From: an uncultured Clostridia bacterium
GTDB lineage: Bacteria > Bacillota > Clostridia > Christensenellales > CAG-138
Assembly: GCA_947168565.1 (NCBI GenBank)
Contig: CAMVMM010000022.1
Coordinates: 1 to 34,175 of the forward strand
Direction: 5' to 3'
Length of the DNA stretch: 34,175 nt
The notes under the pieces were generated by a model, which saw nothing but the letters and a program-made list of their open reading frames with translations, was not told where the DNA came from and ran no database searches. Shown here one piece after another: positions 13,005 to 22,800 of this stretch; the stretch's first letter is position 1, and every line of letters begins with the position of its first letter. The position numbers were made by a program, and so were the translations under genes.

Positions 13005-15359
13005 TCAGAAATTCGTTATAAGCCCCATGGCATAGCGCAGTATCTGCACCGCGTCCGCCACGGCAACCTCGCCGTTGCCGTTCACGTCCCCGTTTTCAAA
13101 CGCCTGCCCCTCAAGCGTGCTAAGCTCCAGCGAATGGCGCAGCGCCAGCACTGCGTCCGCAATCGTCACGCTGCCATTGAGGTCGGTATCGCCCGGCATA
13201 CCCAGGGGCTGCTGTGGCGTGGTGCCGCCGAGCGTGGTCACAAGATCCACCCTGTCCGAGTTGGTGTATGCGGAAACGGTGAAGGTGTAGGTCCTGCCCG
13301 CCTCAAAGGTGTAGTCGTTCGCTCTTCCCGGAGCATTGCCGAAATCGGACGGGATATAGATCTTTTCGCCCGGAACGGGATTCGTTATGCACCAATCGTA
13401 AACTCCGGCGGGTATCTCTATTGCGATGCTGCCGCGCAGCACTATATTTTGAGTATTCAGCATTCCGTCCGCATTTTCGGGGATCTTATACTCAAACGCC
13501 TCGTAAAGCCCGGCGGGAGCGTTGCCCTGCGAAAGCACGGAGCCGCTCGCAGGTATCTGCACGCCGTAAGCGGTTGCATCCGCATCAAGCAGCATCTGGT
13601 AGCCGGAGCCGTCCCCCCAAAGATCCTCCGGCACGTTCAGCACTATCACGGCGGTGGTTGCCTGCGGATCGTAATATCTGGAGGTGATGGTGGTATCGCG
13701 GTAGAGCGGGGTGCCCGCAATATAGCTCCAGCCAAGGAAGGTGAAGCCCGTATGCGCGGGGCCCGTTGGGAAGGTGGCGGGATCGAGCACGGAGCCTATT
13801 GGCACGCTGCGCTCCTCCACCACCGTGCCGCCCACGTTATCATAGAATGTCACGGTTATCTCGGTGAGCGAGGGGTCCACGGGCAGATCGTTTTTGATGA
13901 AAAGCCCAGTGATCTCCATTCCGGCTTCGCCGATGCGCCCAAGCGCGGTCACCTCAAGGGTTTCGGGGTCTATGGTGTAGAGTCCGGTTTTTTCGGCGTC
14001 GTAGGTCTGCGCCCAATAGATCTTATCGGTGGCAAAATCGTAGGTCATGGACTGGATATAGGCAAGCGCCGTGCCGGTTTCGCCAAGAAGCGTTGCAGCG
14101 CCGGTGGCAAGATCGAGCCTGTAAAGCTTTGCCGACTGCAGGCTTGCCTCCAGCACGTAGGCATTTCCCTCAAGGTCTATCGCCAGCGTCATGGGCGAAT
14201 TGCTCATTCCGCTTATCCTTGCAACCTCCGTAACGTAGCCCGTGTTTATATCCACCGTCACAAGCCTGTTTTGCGAATGCGCGCTGATGCCGTACATGGT
14301 TTGGTCGGCATGATTGAACGCCATCGCCATCATTCCGGCGGGATAGCTTGCGCCGGGGAAGCGCACCTCATAGCTTTCCGCGTCCATCACAAAAAAGCGC
14401 GTGTCGGTTTCGATGGAATCGTAGATAAAGCCATAGATATTGCCGCCGGCGAAAGCGGAGGCATGGGTGGTATGGTTGAAATGCTGCTGCACGGTCACGT
14501 TTGAGCTGTCGTCCGCAAAGAAGGAAACGAGCCGATTATTAAGCTGCCCCGCGTTCAGATCGTAGATGCAGAAGCCGAAAAGCTCCGGCGCACCGCTTGC
14601 GGGAAGCACGTTCACCGTGGCGCTGCCCGATACGGAGGGGTTCGCCGCGCTTGTGACGCTCAGGGTGGTGGTGCCAACGCCAACGCCGATCACCGCGCCG
14701 CCTTCATCCACCACCGCGATGCTCGGATCGGCGGTTGCGAAGGTAACGCTCTTATCAAAAGCGTATTCCGGCAGCACCGTGTACGCGGCGCTCTCCACGC
14801 GGCCCTGCTGCAGCGTCACGTCCTGCACGGTGATGGTTTCGGGCAGGATCGGCGCGCCCACGTGCACGTTGTCTATCTTGGCATAGTCGCCGCTGGGGTT
14901 CGCGGAGCCGTCCTTTTTATAGGTGAACCTCAATTCATGCTCGCCCGCGTCCACGGTCTGCTGATAATGCTCCCATTCCGTGTAGCCCGCCGCCTTGTGA
15001 AGTATCTTCACGCCGTCCAGATACACGCGAAGCCCGTCCCAATCCTGCGCGTCCGAGCCCTCGCCCCTGGAGATCCAGTCGAATTGGATCACGTCGCCCG
15101 CAGAGGCGGTGAAATTTATCCAAAATGAGGAGGTGGAATTGTGTACCCCCGCGTTGCCGCTTATCGCGGCGTCCCCGTCCACGGTCCAGGGGTACTGCGC
15201 GTCGTTTTCAAAGCTGAGGCTGCCGCCCGGAAGGTTCAGCGCCTCGTTCAGATCGGCGGCGTCAAGCGCGCCCGCCTCCGCCGTCACAGCGCCCTTGGGC
15301 AGGCTGAGGCAGCCCAAAAGCATGAATGCGGCAATTATAATAGAAAGTATTTTTTTCAT
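13005..15359 (-). CDS. Secreted dockerin protein with Big_2, propeller-like, InlB-repeat and DUF2436 domains
   Basis: 784 aa from the ATG at 15359, which has CGGAG five bases upstream; a GTG two codons earlier overlaps that ribosome binding site and is unlikely. Signal peptide about 1-31, almost the same as in the 793-aa paralogue; N-domain about 36-170; Big_2 about 172-252; YVTN/NHL-like repeats about 255-505; InlB-type repeat about 506-578; DUF2436 about 580-715 (WGDGSGYQMLLDADAT, EYKIPENADG, GVYDWCITNP); dockerin about 722-784 with loops DTDLNGSVTIADA and DVNGNGEVAVADA. It thus carries a DUF2436 where the neighbours at 10496 and 17191 carry cleaved-adhesin. Its dockerin is very close to that of the 560-aa protein, suggesting recent duplication. 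Confidence 0.85.
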   Translation of the reverse strand: MKKILSIIIAAFMLLGCLSLPKGAVTAEAGALDAADLNEALNLPGGSLSFENDAQYPWTVDGDAAISGNAGVHNSTSSFWINFTASAGDVIQFDWISRGEGSDAQDWDGLRVYLDGVKILHKAAGYTEWEHYQQTVDAGEHELRFTYKKDGSANPSGDYAKIDNVHVGAPILPETITVQDVTLQQGRVESAAYTVLPEYAFDKSVTFATADPSIAVVDEGGAVIGVGVGTTTLSVTSAANPSVSGSATVNVLPASGAPELFGFCIYDLNAGQLNNRLVSFFADDSSNVTVQQHFNHTTHASAFAGGNIYGFIYDSIETDTRFFVMDAESYEVRFPGASYPAGMMAMAFNHADQTMYGISAHSQNRLVTVDINTGYVTEVARISGMSNSPMTLAIDLEGNAYVLEASLQSAKLYRLDLATGAATLLGETGTALAYIQSMTYDFATDKIYWAQTYDAEKTGLYTIDPETLEVTALGRIGEAGMEITGLFIKNDLPVDPSLTEITVTFYDNVGGTVVEERSVPIGSVLDPATFPTGPAHTGFTFLGWSYIAGTPLYRDTTITSRYYDPQATTAVIVLNVPEDLWGDGSGYQMLLDADATAYGVQIPASGSVLSQGNAPAGLYEAFEYKIPENADGMLNTQNIVLRGSIAIEIPAGVYDWCITNPVPGEKIYIPSDFGNAPGRANDYTFEAGRTYTFTVSAYTNSDRVDLVTTLGGTTPQQPLGMPGDTDLNGSVTIADAVLALRHSLELSTLEGQAFENGDVNGNGEVAVADAVQILRYAMGLITNF

Positions 15360-15403
15360 GTGCACTCCGTTAAACTTGTTTTATAATCTGTTTTTTAATT
15401 GAA

Positions 15404-15433
15404 CCCGCCACAAAAAAACGCTTTTGCGGCGGG
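15404..15433 (-). terminator. Terminator after the 560-aa dockerin gene
   Basis: CCCGCCACAAAA pairs with TTTTGCGGCGGG with one mismatch, starting 12 bp past the stop at 15445. It is a near-copy of the element at 12924-12953, including its flank leading into the next gene's leader. Confidence 0.7.
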
Positions 15434-15444
15434 CACGTGTGATA

Positions 15445-17127
15445 TCATAAATTTGTTATAAGCCCCATGGCATAGCGCAGGATCTGCACGGCGTCCGCCA
15501 CGGTAAGCTCTCCGTCGCGGTTCACGTCGCCGTTTGCAAATGCCTGACCCTCAAGCGTGATAAGCTCCAGCGAATGGCGCAGCGCCAGCACCGCGTCCGC
15601 AATCGTCACGCTGCCGCTGAGGTCGGTATCGCCGGGGTTGCCCGCTTCATCGGGCGCGGCGGTGGTGTAAAGGCCGGTCAGCTCGGTGCCGTCGCCTATC
15701 ACGCCCAGCAGCTCCGCCTCGGCGGTTTCCGTATTCAGCACGTAGAGCCCGTGCTCAGTGGTGGTGTTGTACGCCCTTGCCCAATACATCATTCCGGTTT
15801 CGTAATCATACGTCATGGACTGCAGATACGCAAGCCCCATGCCAAGCTCGCCCACGAGGGTGCATTCGGCGGTATCCAGATCCACTCTGTACAGCTTTGC
15901 GTTCTGCGTGTCCATGGTAAGGCCGTAGCCAACACCGCGGTCGTCTATTGCAAAGGTCATCATCATGGGCGCGGTGAGCTCGCCGACGTATTCTATCTCG
16001 CCGGTTTCAAGATCGACTATGCCGAGGTATCTGGTTTCCATCATGCCGCAGACCGCGTACATATTGCCGCGGGTATAGTCATACGCCATGGAGAAAACGC
16101 CGTCCTGATGCGCATTTTCGGAATTTGTGACCTGGCGGCTCTCGTGATCCATTTTAAAGAAGGTGCGGATGGGGTTTTGATCGGTGCCGTCGAAATAATA
16201 GCCGTACACGGTGCCGTCATAGTACGCGGCGGCGGACACGTTGAACGACATAAGGTTCAGCCCGCTCACCGTTTCCGGCTCCGCGTCCGTAAAGCTGACC
16301 CAGCGCATATCGTTGCTTTGATCCGCGCCGAAATCATAGGTGGCAAAGCCGTTGAGCTGCGCGATCGGCAGCGCCTCGGTCACGGTAACGGTTATATCGG
16401 TTGAAACGCTCGGCACTGCGGCGCTTGCAATGGTCACGGTGGTAACGCCCACGGCTATGCCCTTCACAACGCCCTCATCGGTAACGGTGGCAATGCCCGG
16501 GTTTGCCGAGGTGAAGGTGACCGCCTTATTGAAGGCTTCCTCCGGCAGCACCTCGTATTCTATTTGCACCCTGCGGCCGGCGCTGACGGTAACGTCCCCC
16601 GCCACGATGGAGCCCGCCATAACGGGCTGTGTGAGATGCACGTTGTCCACAAAGGCGCAGTCCTCGCCCACGTTCACGCTGCCGTCCTTTTTGAAGGTGA
16701 ACTGCACCGTATGCACTCCGGCGGAAAGCTCGCAGGAGTAGCTGTCCCACTCGGGATGATTGCCCCATTTCGCCTCAAGCTCGCCGTCTATATAAAGGTA
16801 CAGCCCGTCCCACGCGTTGCTGTCCGCGCCCTCGCCGCAGGAGCGGAAATCGAAGGTGAGCAGCTCGCCCGCGCCTGCGGAAACGGTGGTTTGAACCGAG
16901 GAGGTGGAGGACGAAACGCCGGAATTTGTGCTTTTTGCGGCGTCCCCGTCCACGACCCAGGGGTATTCCCCGCCGGTGGTGAACTGAAGCGTGCCTCCCG
17001 GCACGTTCAGCGCCTCGTTAAGATCGGCTGCGTCCGCAGGCATGGCGGAGCGCTCGGCAAGGGCCGGCGCCGCCGAAAGCGAAAGCAGCATGCAGAAAGC
17101 AAGCATGAGTGCAAAAGCCTTTTTCAT
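15445..17127 (-). CDS. Short secreted dockerin protein: N-domain, Big_2, propeller-like repeats, dockerin
   Basis: 560 aa; AAGGAG upstream of the ATG. Signal peptide 1-24 (APALA then ERS); jelly-roll-like N-domain about 34-170; Big_2 about 175-255; YVTN/NHL-like repeats about 260-492 (RYLGIVDLETGEIEYVG, KLYRVDLDTAECTLVG, GLYVLNTETAEAELLG); dockerin about 500-560 with loops DTDLSGSVTIADA and DVNRDGELTVADA. It is the minimal member of the family: InlB-repeat, DUF2436 and cleaved-adhesin domains are all missing between propeller and dockerin. The shared N-terminal half is therefore likely to be the core functional unit, with ligand unknown. It may be co-transcribed with 17191-19590. Confidence 0.85.
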   Translation of the reverse strand: MKKAFALMLAFCMLLSLSAAPALAERSAMPADAADLNEALNVPGGTLQFTTGGEYPWVVDGDAAKSTNSGVSSSTSSVQTTVSAGAGELLTFDFRSCGEGADSNAWDGLYLYIDGELEAKWGNHPEWDSYSCELSAGVHTVQFTFKKDGSVNVGEDCAFVDNVHLTQPVMAGSIVAGDVTVSAGRRVQIEYEVLPEEAFNKAVTFTSANPGIATVTDEGVVKGIAVGVTTVTIASAAVPSVSTDITVTVTEALPIAQLNGFATYDFGADQSNDMRWVSFTDAEPETVSGLNLMSFNVSAAAYYDGTVYGYYFDGTDQNPIRTFFKMDHESRQVTNSENAHQDGVFSMAYDYTRGNMYAVCGMMETRYLGIVDLETGEIEYVGELTAPMMMTFAIDDRGVGYGLTMDTQNAKLYRVDLDTAECTLVGELGMGLAYLQSMTYDYETGMMYWARAYNTTTEHGLYVLNTETAEAELLGVIGDGTELTGLYTTAAPDEAGNPGDTDLSGSVTIADAVLALRHSLELITLEGQAFANGDVNRDGELTVADAVQILRYAMGLITNL

Positions 17128-17176
17128 ATATTTCTCCTTGTTTTATAAATTTATTATGATCATATTAGAAAATTAA

Positions 17177-17192
17177 AGCGGTGCTCACCGCT
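17177..17192 (-). terminator. Small hairpin overlapping the stop codon of the 799-aa gene
   Basis: AGCGGTG pairs with CACCGCT around a 2-nt loop, followed on the minus strand by TTAATTTTCT. Probably a weak terminator that would allow read-through into the 560-aa gene. Confidence 0.45.
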
Positions 17193-19590
17193 ATTCAAGC
17201 GTGATGAGCCCCATTGAGGCGCGAAGTATCAGCACGCTGTCCCCAAGGTTCACCTCGCCGTCGCGGTTCACGTCCGCATTGATAAGCGCCTGACCGGAGA
17301 TCGGCGCAAGCCCCATTGCATGGCGAAGCGCGATCACGGCATCCGCAAGCGTCACTTCACCGTTCAGGTCGGCATCGCCCAAAAGCCCGCTCTGCTGGCT
17401 TGAATAAACCTCGATATAGTCAAGATTCAGCCAATACATATCGGAAACTATGTAATGGCGCAGCGCAACGCGGATCCTCTGCCCCGCAAACTGCGAAAGA
17501 TCCGCCGTATACTTCGTGGGCGCACCGGTTACGGTCCATCCGGCTATCTCGCTGCTCCAGGTGTTTCCGCCGTCCGTTGACACGAACACGCCGATATACT
17601 CCCTGCAATAGTCGGTATCCTGCCCGTTTGCCCAGAAGCTTATCCTGCTTCCGGTAAATTCGGGCGTGATCAGCCAGTTGTCCGGCGTGAGCGGCTGAAG
17701 CGTCTCGCCGTCAAACGAGGCGCTTGCCACATGGCCGAGGCCCTCATGGAAAATGTAGGTCCAGTTATCGCCGTAGCGCCACATCCAGTTATGCCCGTCG
17801 CCGTCGGCATCCATCGCCGCAAAGCCCTGCTGCGCGGGATTTGTTTCAAAATCCCAAACGGCCGTCACCACGGGCGGGTTCGGGTCCTCATCGCCGTAGA
17901 GCGCGGTCACGGTTATATCCGAATGTATCGGCGCGCCGTCATAATCCCAGCCCAGGAACTCGCGGCCTGCGTGCGCGGGCGGCTGCGGATAATCCGCCTG
18001 CGAAAGCGCATAGCCGTCCTCAACTGTGATACTGCCGATGAGCGCGGAATCCACGCCGTCCACAAAGCGCACGATATGCCCTTCCTGCTCGATGGGGCCG
18101 AGGGGCAGATCGTTTCGGATAAACATACAGGTGATTTCCATAAACCTGCCGCCTATCTCGCCCAGCGGGCGGGCCTGCGCATTTGCGGGATCTATCGAGT
18201 AAAGCCCAAAGCTCTCCTGATGCAGCACACGCGCCCAGTATAAAAGCCCGGTTTCATTATCAAAAGCCATCGACTGAACGTAATTCATGCCGAGGCCCGT
18301 GCCGCCTATAAGGGTGCAGACGGCGGTTTCGGTGTTCATGCGGTAGAGCCTTGAATTATTCGCGTCGCCCCCAAGCACGTAGGCGTTGCCGTTCAAATCT
18401 ATCGCCATGGTCATGGGCTTGCCGGAAACGCCCGTAATGGTGCCGATCTCCGTCATGCTGCCGGTTTCAAGCTCAACCTCGGCAAGATAGCGCGCGCCCT
18501 GACCCACTATTGCAAACATTCTGCCGGCGCGGTGATCGTATGCCATGGCATACACTATATCCGGCGAAACGGCGCCGGGGAAGCTCATTTCAAAGGTGTC
18601 GGCATTCATTATATAATACCGCCTGTCCTGACCGTTGTTCTCGGCAAGGTAGCCGTAGATATTGCCTCCGGCGAACGCGCCCGCCCAGGTATCGGGCATA
18701 TTCTCGGCATTCGTGCTGATGATGGAGGGCTCATAGCTCTCGATGCCGATCCAGCTTCCCTGACCGCTTTCTGATATATCGAGCGTAACGTAGCCCTCAA
18801 GCCTTGCCGTTGGCACGGCGGGGGCAACGGTGATGAGCGCACTTCCGCTCACGGAGGGATCGGCGGCGCTCGTAACGGTGAGCAGCGTTGAGCCGAGCGA
18901 AACCGCCGTAACCACTCCCGCTTCATCAACGCTTGCAACGGCGGGGTTCGCCGTGGAGAAGGTCACGCTTTTATCAAAGGCATCCTCCGGCAGCACGGTG
19001 TATTCCGCATAAGCCATGCGCCCCTGCGGGATCTCAAGCGGGGAAACCTCGATCCGCTGCGGCAGATTCTGCGGGCCGACGTATACGTTGTCCAGATACG
19101 CGCAGTCGCCCTCGGCATCATAGCTGTCGTCCTTCTTATAGGTGAAGGTTATAAGGTGCTCGCCCGCCTCAAGAGCGCAGGTGAAGCTGCTCCAAACGTG
19201 CTCATAGCCGCGATGCAGCACCTTTTCGCCGTCCACATACACGCGCAGGCCATCCCAATCGAAGTCCTCATAGGTGCCTTCGCCGCAGGACATATAATCG
19301 AAGCTCAGCACGTCGCCCGCCGAAGCGGAAACGGTGGTCCACACGGAGGAGGTGGAATTTGAAACGCCCTCGTTCGTGCTCTTGGCGGCATCTCCCGACA
19401 CCACCCAAGGGTATTCGCTGTCCGTTTCAAATGCGAGGCTGCCACCCGGCACGTTCAATGCTTCGTTCAGATTCGCGGCGTCCCTGCTTTGCGAGGAAAC
19501 GGGCGCATTAGCCTCCGCGCTCCGTGCAAGCGACGGTGAGAGCGAAAGCAGCATCACCAGCGCAAGCACGAAGGCAAAAATCTTTTTCAT
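17191..19590 (-). CDS. Secreted dockerin protein with Big_2, propeller-like, InlB-repeat and cleaved-adhesin domains
   Basis: 799 aa; AAGGAG before the ATG. Signal peptide about 1-29; N-domain about 38-175; Big_2 about 180-258; YVTN/NHL-like repeats about 262-510; InlB-type repeat about 515-580 (VRFVDGVDSALIGS, FLGWDYDGAPI); cleaved-adhesin about 588-730 (TPDNWLITPEFTGS, VFVSTDGGNTW, ALRHYIVSDMYWLNLDYIEV), a close match to the gingipain haemagglutinin-type domain; dockerin about 737-799 with loops DADLNGEVTLADA and DVNRDGEVNLGDS. Same architecture as the 793-aa protein. It has a good promoter (19640-19668) and probably leads a transcript running through the next dockerin genes with partial termination between them. 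Confidence 0.85.
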   Translation of the reverse strand: MKKIFAFVLALVMLLSLSPSLARSAEANAPVSSQSRDAANLNEALNVPGGSLAFETDSEYPWVVSGDAAKSTNEGVSNSTSSVWTTVSASAGDVLSFDYMSCGEGTYEDFDWDGLRVYVDGEKVLHRGYEHVWSSFTCALEAGEHLITFTYKKDDSYDAEGDCAYLDNVYVGPQNLPQRIEVSPLEIPQGRMAYAEYTVLPEDAFDKSVTFSTANPAVASVDEAGVVTAVSLGSTLLTVTSAADPSVSGSALITVAPAVPTARLEGYVTLDISESGQGSWIGIESYEPSIISTNAENMPDTWAGAFAGGNIYGYLAENNGQDRRYYIMNADTFEMSFPGAVSPDIVYAMAYDHRAGRMFAIVGQGARYLAEVELETGSMTEIGTITGVSGKPMTMAIDLNGNAYVLGGDANNSRLYRMNTETAVCTLIGGTGLGMNYVQSMAFDNETGLLYWARVLHQESFGLYSIDPANAQARPLGEIGGRFMEITCMFIRNDLPLGPIEQEGHIVRFVDGVDSALIGSITVEDGYALSQADYPQPPAHAGREFLGWDYDGAPIHSDITVTALYGDEDPNPPVVTAVWDFETNPAQQGFAAMDADGDGHNWMWRYGDNWTYIFHEGLGHVASASFDGETLQPLTPDNWLITPEFTGSRISFWANGQDTDYCREYIGVFVSTDGGNTWSSEIAGWTVTGAPTKYTADLSQFAGQRIRVALRHYIVSDMYWLNLDYIEVYSSQQSGLLGDADLNGEVTLADAVIALRHAMGLAPISGQALINADVNRDGEVNLGDSVLILRASMGLITLE

Positions 19591-19639
19591 GGTGTATCTC
19601 CTTATGTTTACTTACGGGAGAAAGCTTCCCGCAGGAAAC

Positions 19640-19668
19640 ATTATACTATACGGATACATGAATTACAA
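19640..19668 (-). promoter_or_regulatory. Sigma-A promoter of the 799-aa dockerin gene
   Basis: Minus strand: TTGTAA (19668-19663), 17-bp spacer, TATAAT (19645-19640). The short leader contains a hairpin, CGGGA/TCCCG, just before the ribosome binding site. Confidence 0.7.
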
Positions 19669-19728
19669 GATAAAAATAAAGTGTTTGCTTTATATCATAT
19701 AGCTCATGTTCGCAAATCCGCTTTCGCC

Positions 19729-19806
19729 CGATTCTCTTTTCTTTTTTCTCTTTTCACCCTTCACTTTTCATCCTCCACCCTTCTCTGTCTGTCCTTCTCT
19801 TTTTCC
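19729..19806. repeat. Polypyrimidine tract
   Basis: Nearly pure C/T on the plus strand (many CTTTTC and CTTC units) between the promoter of the 799-aa gene and the terminator of the 1153-aa gene. No gene is seen in it. Confidence 0.6.
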
Positions 19807-19819
19807 AAAAAAGCAAAAA

Positions 19820-19851
19820 TGCCGCCCTCCCCCCGAAGGGGAAGGGCGGCA
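19820..19851 (-). terminator. Intrinsic terminator of the 1153-aa dockerin gene
   Basis: TGCCGCCCT pairs with AGGGCGGCA, with inner CCCC/GGGG around CCGAA. On the minus strand it is followed by TTTTTGCTTTTTT. Confidence 0.85.
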
Positions 19852-19880
19852 GTAAGTTAGCCGTTAAGCTATTTCCTCAA

Positions 19881-22800
19881 TTACAGCTCGATAAGCTCAA
19901 GAGCCGCACGGAGGATGAGGATGCAGTCCTCGATGGTGACGTTGCCGTCCTGGTTTGCATCAGCCTGCTCAAGAGCGTCGCCGGTCAGGGTGTCAAGACC
20001 CATGATGTGACGCAGAGCGAGGATGGCGTCCGCAACGGTGACTTCGCCGTTGAGGTCGGTGTCGCCGATGATGCCGGTGATCGGGGGCTGACCGCCTTCG
20101 CCGAAGAACTCAACCTGGTCGATCCAGATCTCGTAGCCGTCATACATATTATCGTAGAAGGCAAGGTAGATGGTCTGGCCCGCATAAGCGGAGAGGTCGA
20201 ACTCATAGTGGGTCCAGGGATCCTCATAGCCGCTGGGAGCGTTGATGTTGCCCTGAAGCAGAGTCATGGCAGCGGGATCAGCGGAGGTGCCAACGTATAC
20301 CGAGAAGGTCTCGGGATACATGCTGTTCGCGTTGCTTGCATAGAAGCTTACGCGAGCGGAGCCGCTGGGAAGGGTAACGGCGGGAGAGATCGCCCAGTTG
20401 TCGGCCTGGTATGCGCCAACGTAGTCCACGAAGGAGTAGCTCATGATGAACCTGCTGCCCTCGTGAGCAAGCACGGTGTAGTCATAGCCGCCGGGGTTGT
20501 TGTCGGAGGATACCCACTCGGAGTCACCGTTGTTGATGAAGGTCCAAGCGTTCACGTCCTCGTCGGTCTCGAAGTAGTAACCTGCGATGAGGCCCTCTTC
20601 CGGAGGAGTGGTGGGATCTACCGGAGGAGTGGTGGGAGACGGAGGAACGGGGGTGGGCTGGGGCTCGCCGTTGTCGGTGATCTCAAGATCAACGCGGTCA
20701 TTCTGGCCGCCCATGCTCACGGTGAAGGTGTAGGTCTTGTTCGCTTCGAATACGAAGTCATCGGCTCTGCCCGCGGCGGTGCCGTAGTCGGTTGCGATCC
20801 AGATGGTGCCCGCGTTATCGGGGTTGGTGATAACGTAGTCGTAGGTGCCGGCAGGCACGGTGATGGCAACGCTGCCGTTGATTACGAAATTCTGGGCATA
20901 GGGAGAACAGTCCGCATTCTCGGGGATCTTGTATTCAAAGTCGGCATAGCTGGTGCCGGTGAAGGTGCCGGTTGCGGGGATGATGGTGCCGAAGGCAGTC
21001 GCATCCGCGTCAAGAAGCATCTGATAGCCGGTGCCATCGCCCCAGACATCGGTGGGAACGTTCAGAACAACGGTCACGTCGCCGCCTACCGGAGGATTGG
21101 TGGGATCTACCGGAGGATTGGTGGGAGTCGGAGGATTGGTCGGAGTCGGAGGATTGGTGGGGGTGGGAGCGCCGCCCTCGGTGATCTCAAGATCAACGCG
21201 GTCGTTCTGGCCGCCGAAGCTCACGGTGAAGGTATAGGTCTTGCCTGCCTCGAACTCGTAGTCGTCATAACGGCCGGGGATGGTGCCGTTGGAGGAAGCG
21301 ATCCAGATACGGTCGCCGGGAGTCGGGTTGGTGATGCACCAGTCGTAGACGCCCGCGGGAACCTCAACGGTGCCCTGACCGGTGACGATGATGTTCTGGG
21401 TGGTGCAGGAGCCGTCCGCATTCTCGGGAATCTTGTACTCGAACTCGTCGTACACGCCTGCGGGAGCGTCGCCGCCCTGGGTCAGTGCACCCGTTTCGGG
21501 GATGATGCTGCCGTAAGCGGTGGCATCGGCATCAAGAAGCATCTGATAGCCGGAGCCGTCGCCCCAAACGTCAGCGGGAAGATTGAGAATTATGGTCGCG
21601 TTGGTGGCGTTGGGGTCACGATAGCGAGCCTTAACGGTGAGATCGGTGTAAACGGGAGCGCCGTTGTAGTCCCAGCCGGTGAACTCATAGCCCTCATGGG
21701 TCGGGGGGGTCGGGAAGTCGGCCTCGTCAAGAACGGTGCCTGCCTCAACGGTCATGGTGCCGATGGTGCTGTTGTCAAGACCGTCCACGAAGGTAACGGT
21801 GACGTCGGGCATTACGATGGGTCCGATGTCGAGGTTATCCTTGGAGTAGATGATGGTGAGCTCCTGCTTGTCGGCGGGGAATGCGCCCATGAACTCAGCA
21901 GCGCCGGTAGCGGTGTCGATGATGTACAGACCGTTGCTGGTTGCGGAAGCATACTGCGCCCAGTAGAGCTGGTTGGTGATATGATCCCAGGTCATGCCCT
22001 GAACATACTGAAGCGGAACGCCGGTGGAGCCGATTGCGGTGGCAGCGCCGGTTTCAAGATTCAGGCTGTACAGGGTGGAAGCGGTGGAATTGAGGTTGAG
22101 GGTGTAGGCATTGCCTTCGCCGTCGATAGCAAGGGTCATGGGAGCGTCGGAGCCCATGCCGTCGATGGGAGCGATGTTGGTAACGATACCGGTCGCAAGA
22201 TCAACGGTTGCGATGGACCTCGGAGTGGAGGCGCCGGTTACCGCGTACATGGTCTGGTTCGCATGGTTGTACGCCATAGCGAAAACGCCGCTCACGTTCG
22301 AAGCATCGGTGCCGGGGAAGGTCGCGGTGTAGGTTTCGGTATCAACGATGTAGAAGCGGGTATCAGCACCGCTGTTGCCGTACAGATAGCCGTAGATGTT
22401 GCCGCCCGCATAGGTGCCGCCGAAGGTCTGGCCTTCGGTGAGGGCGCCGAGAACCTCGAAGGTGGCGGGGTCGTAATCCTGGAAGCGGTTCCAGCTGCCG
22501 TCGCCGGGGTAGTTCGCCTCAAGGGTAACGGCGGGAAGGGGCTCGGTAACGGTTACGTTCACGGTGGCGGTAACGGTGGGAACCGCAACGCTCGCGATGG
22601 TAACGGTGGTGTTGCCCTGAGCAACGCCGGTTACAACGCCGTTTTCGTCAACAGTCGCAATAGCGGTGTTGGCGGAGGTGAAGGTAACGCTCTTGTCGTA
22701 GGCTTCCTGGGGAAGAACCTCGTACTGGATCTGAGCGCGGCGGTTGCCGGGAACGGTGACGTCCTGAGCGTTGATGGACTGAGCCATAACGGGCGCGCCA

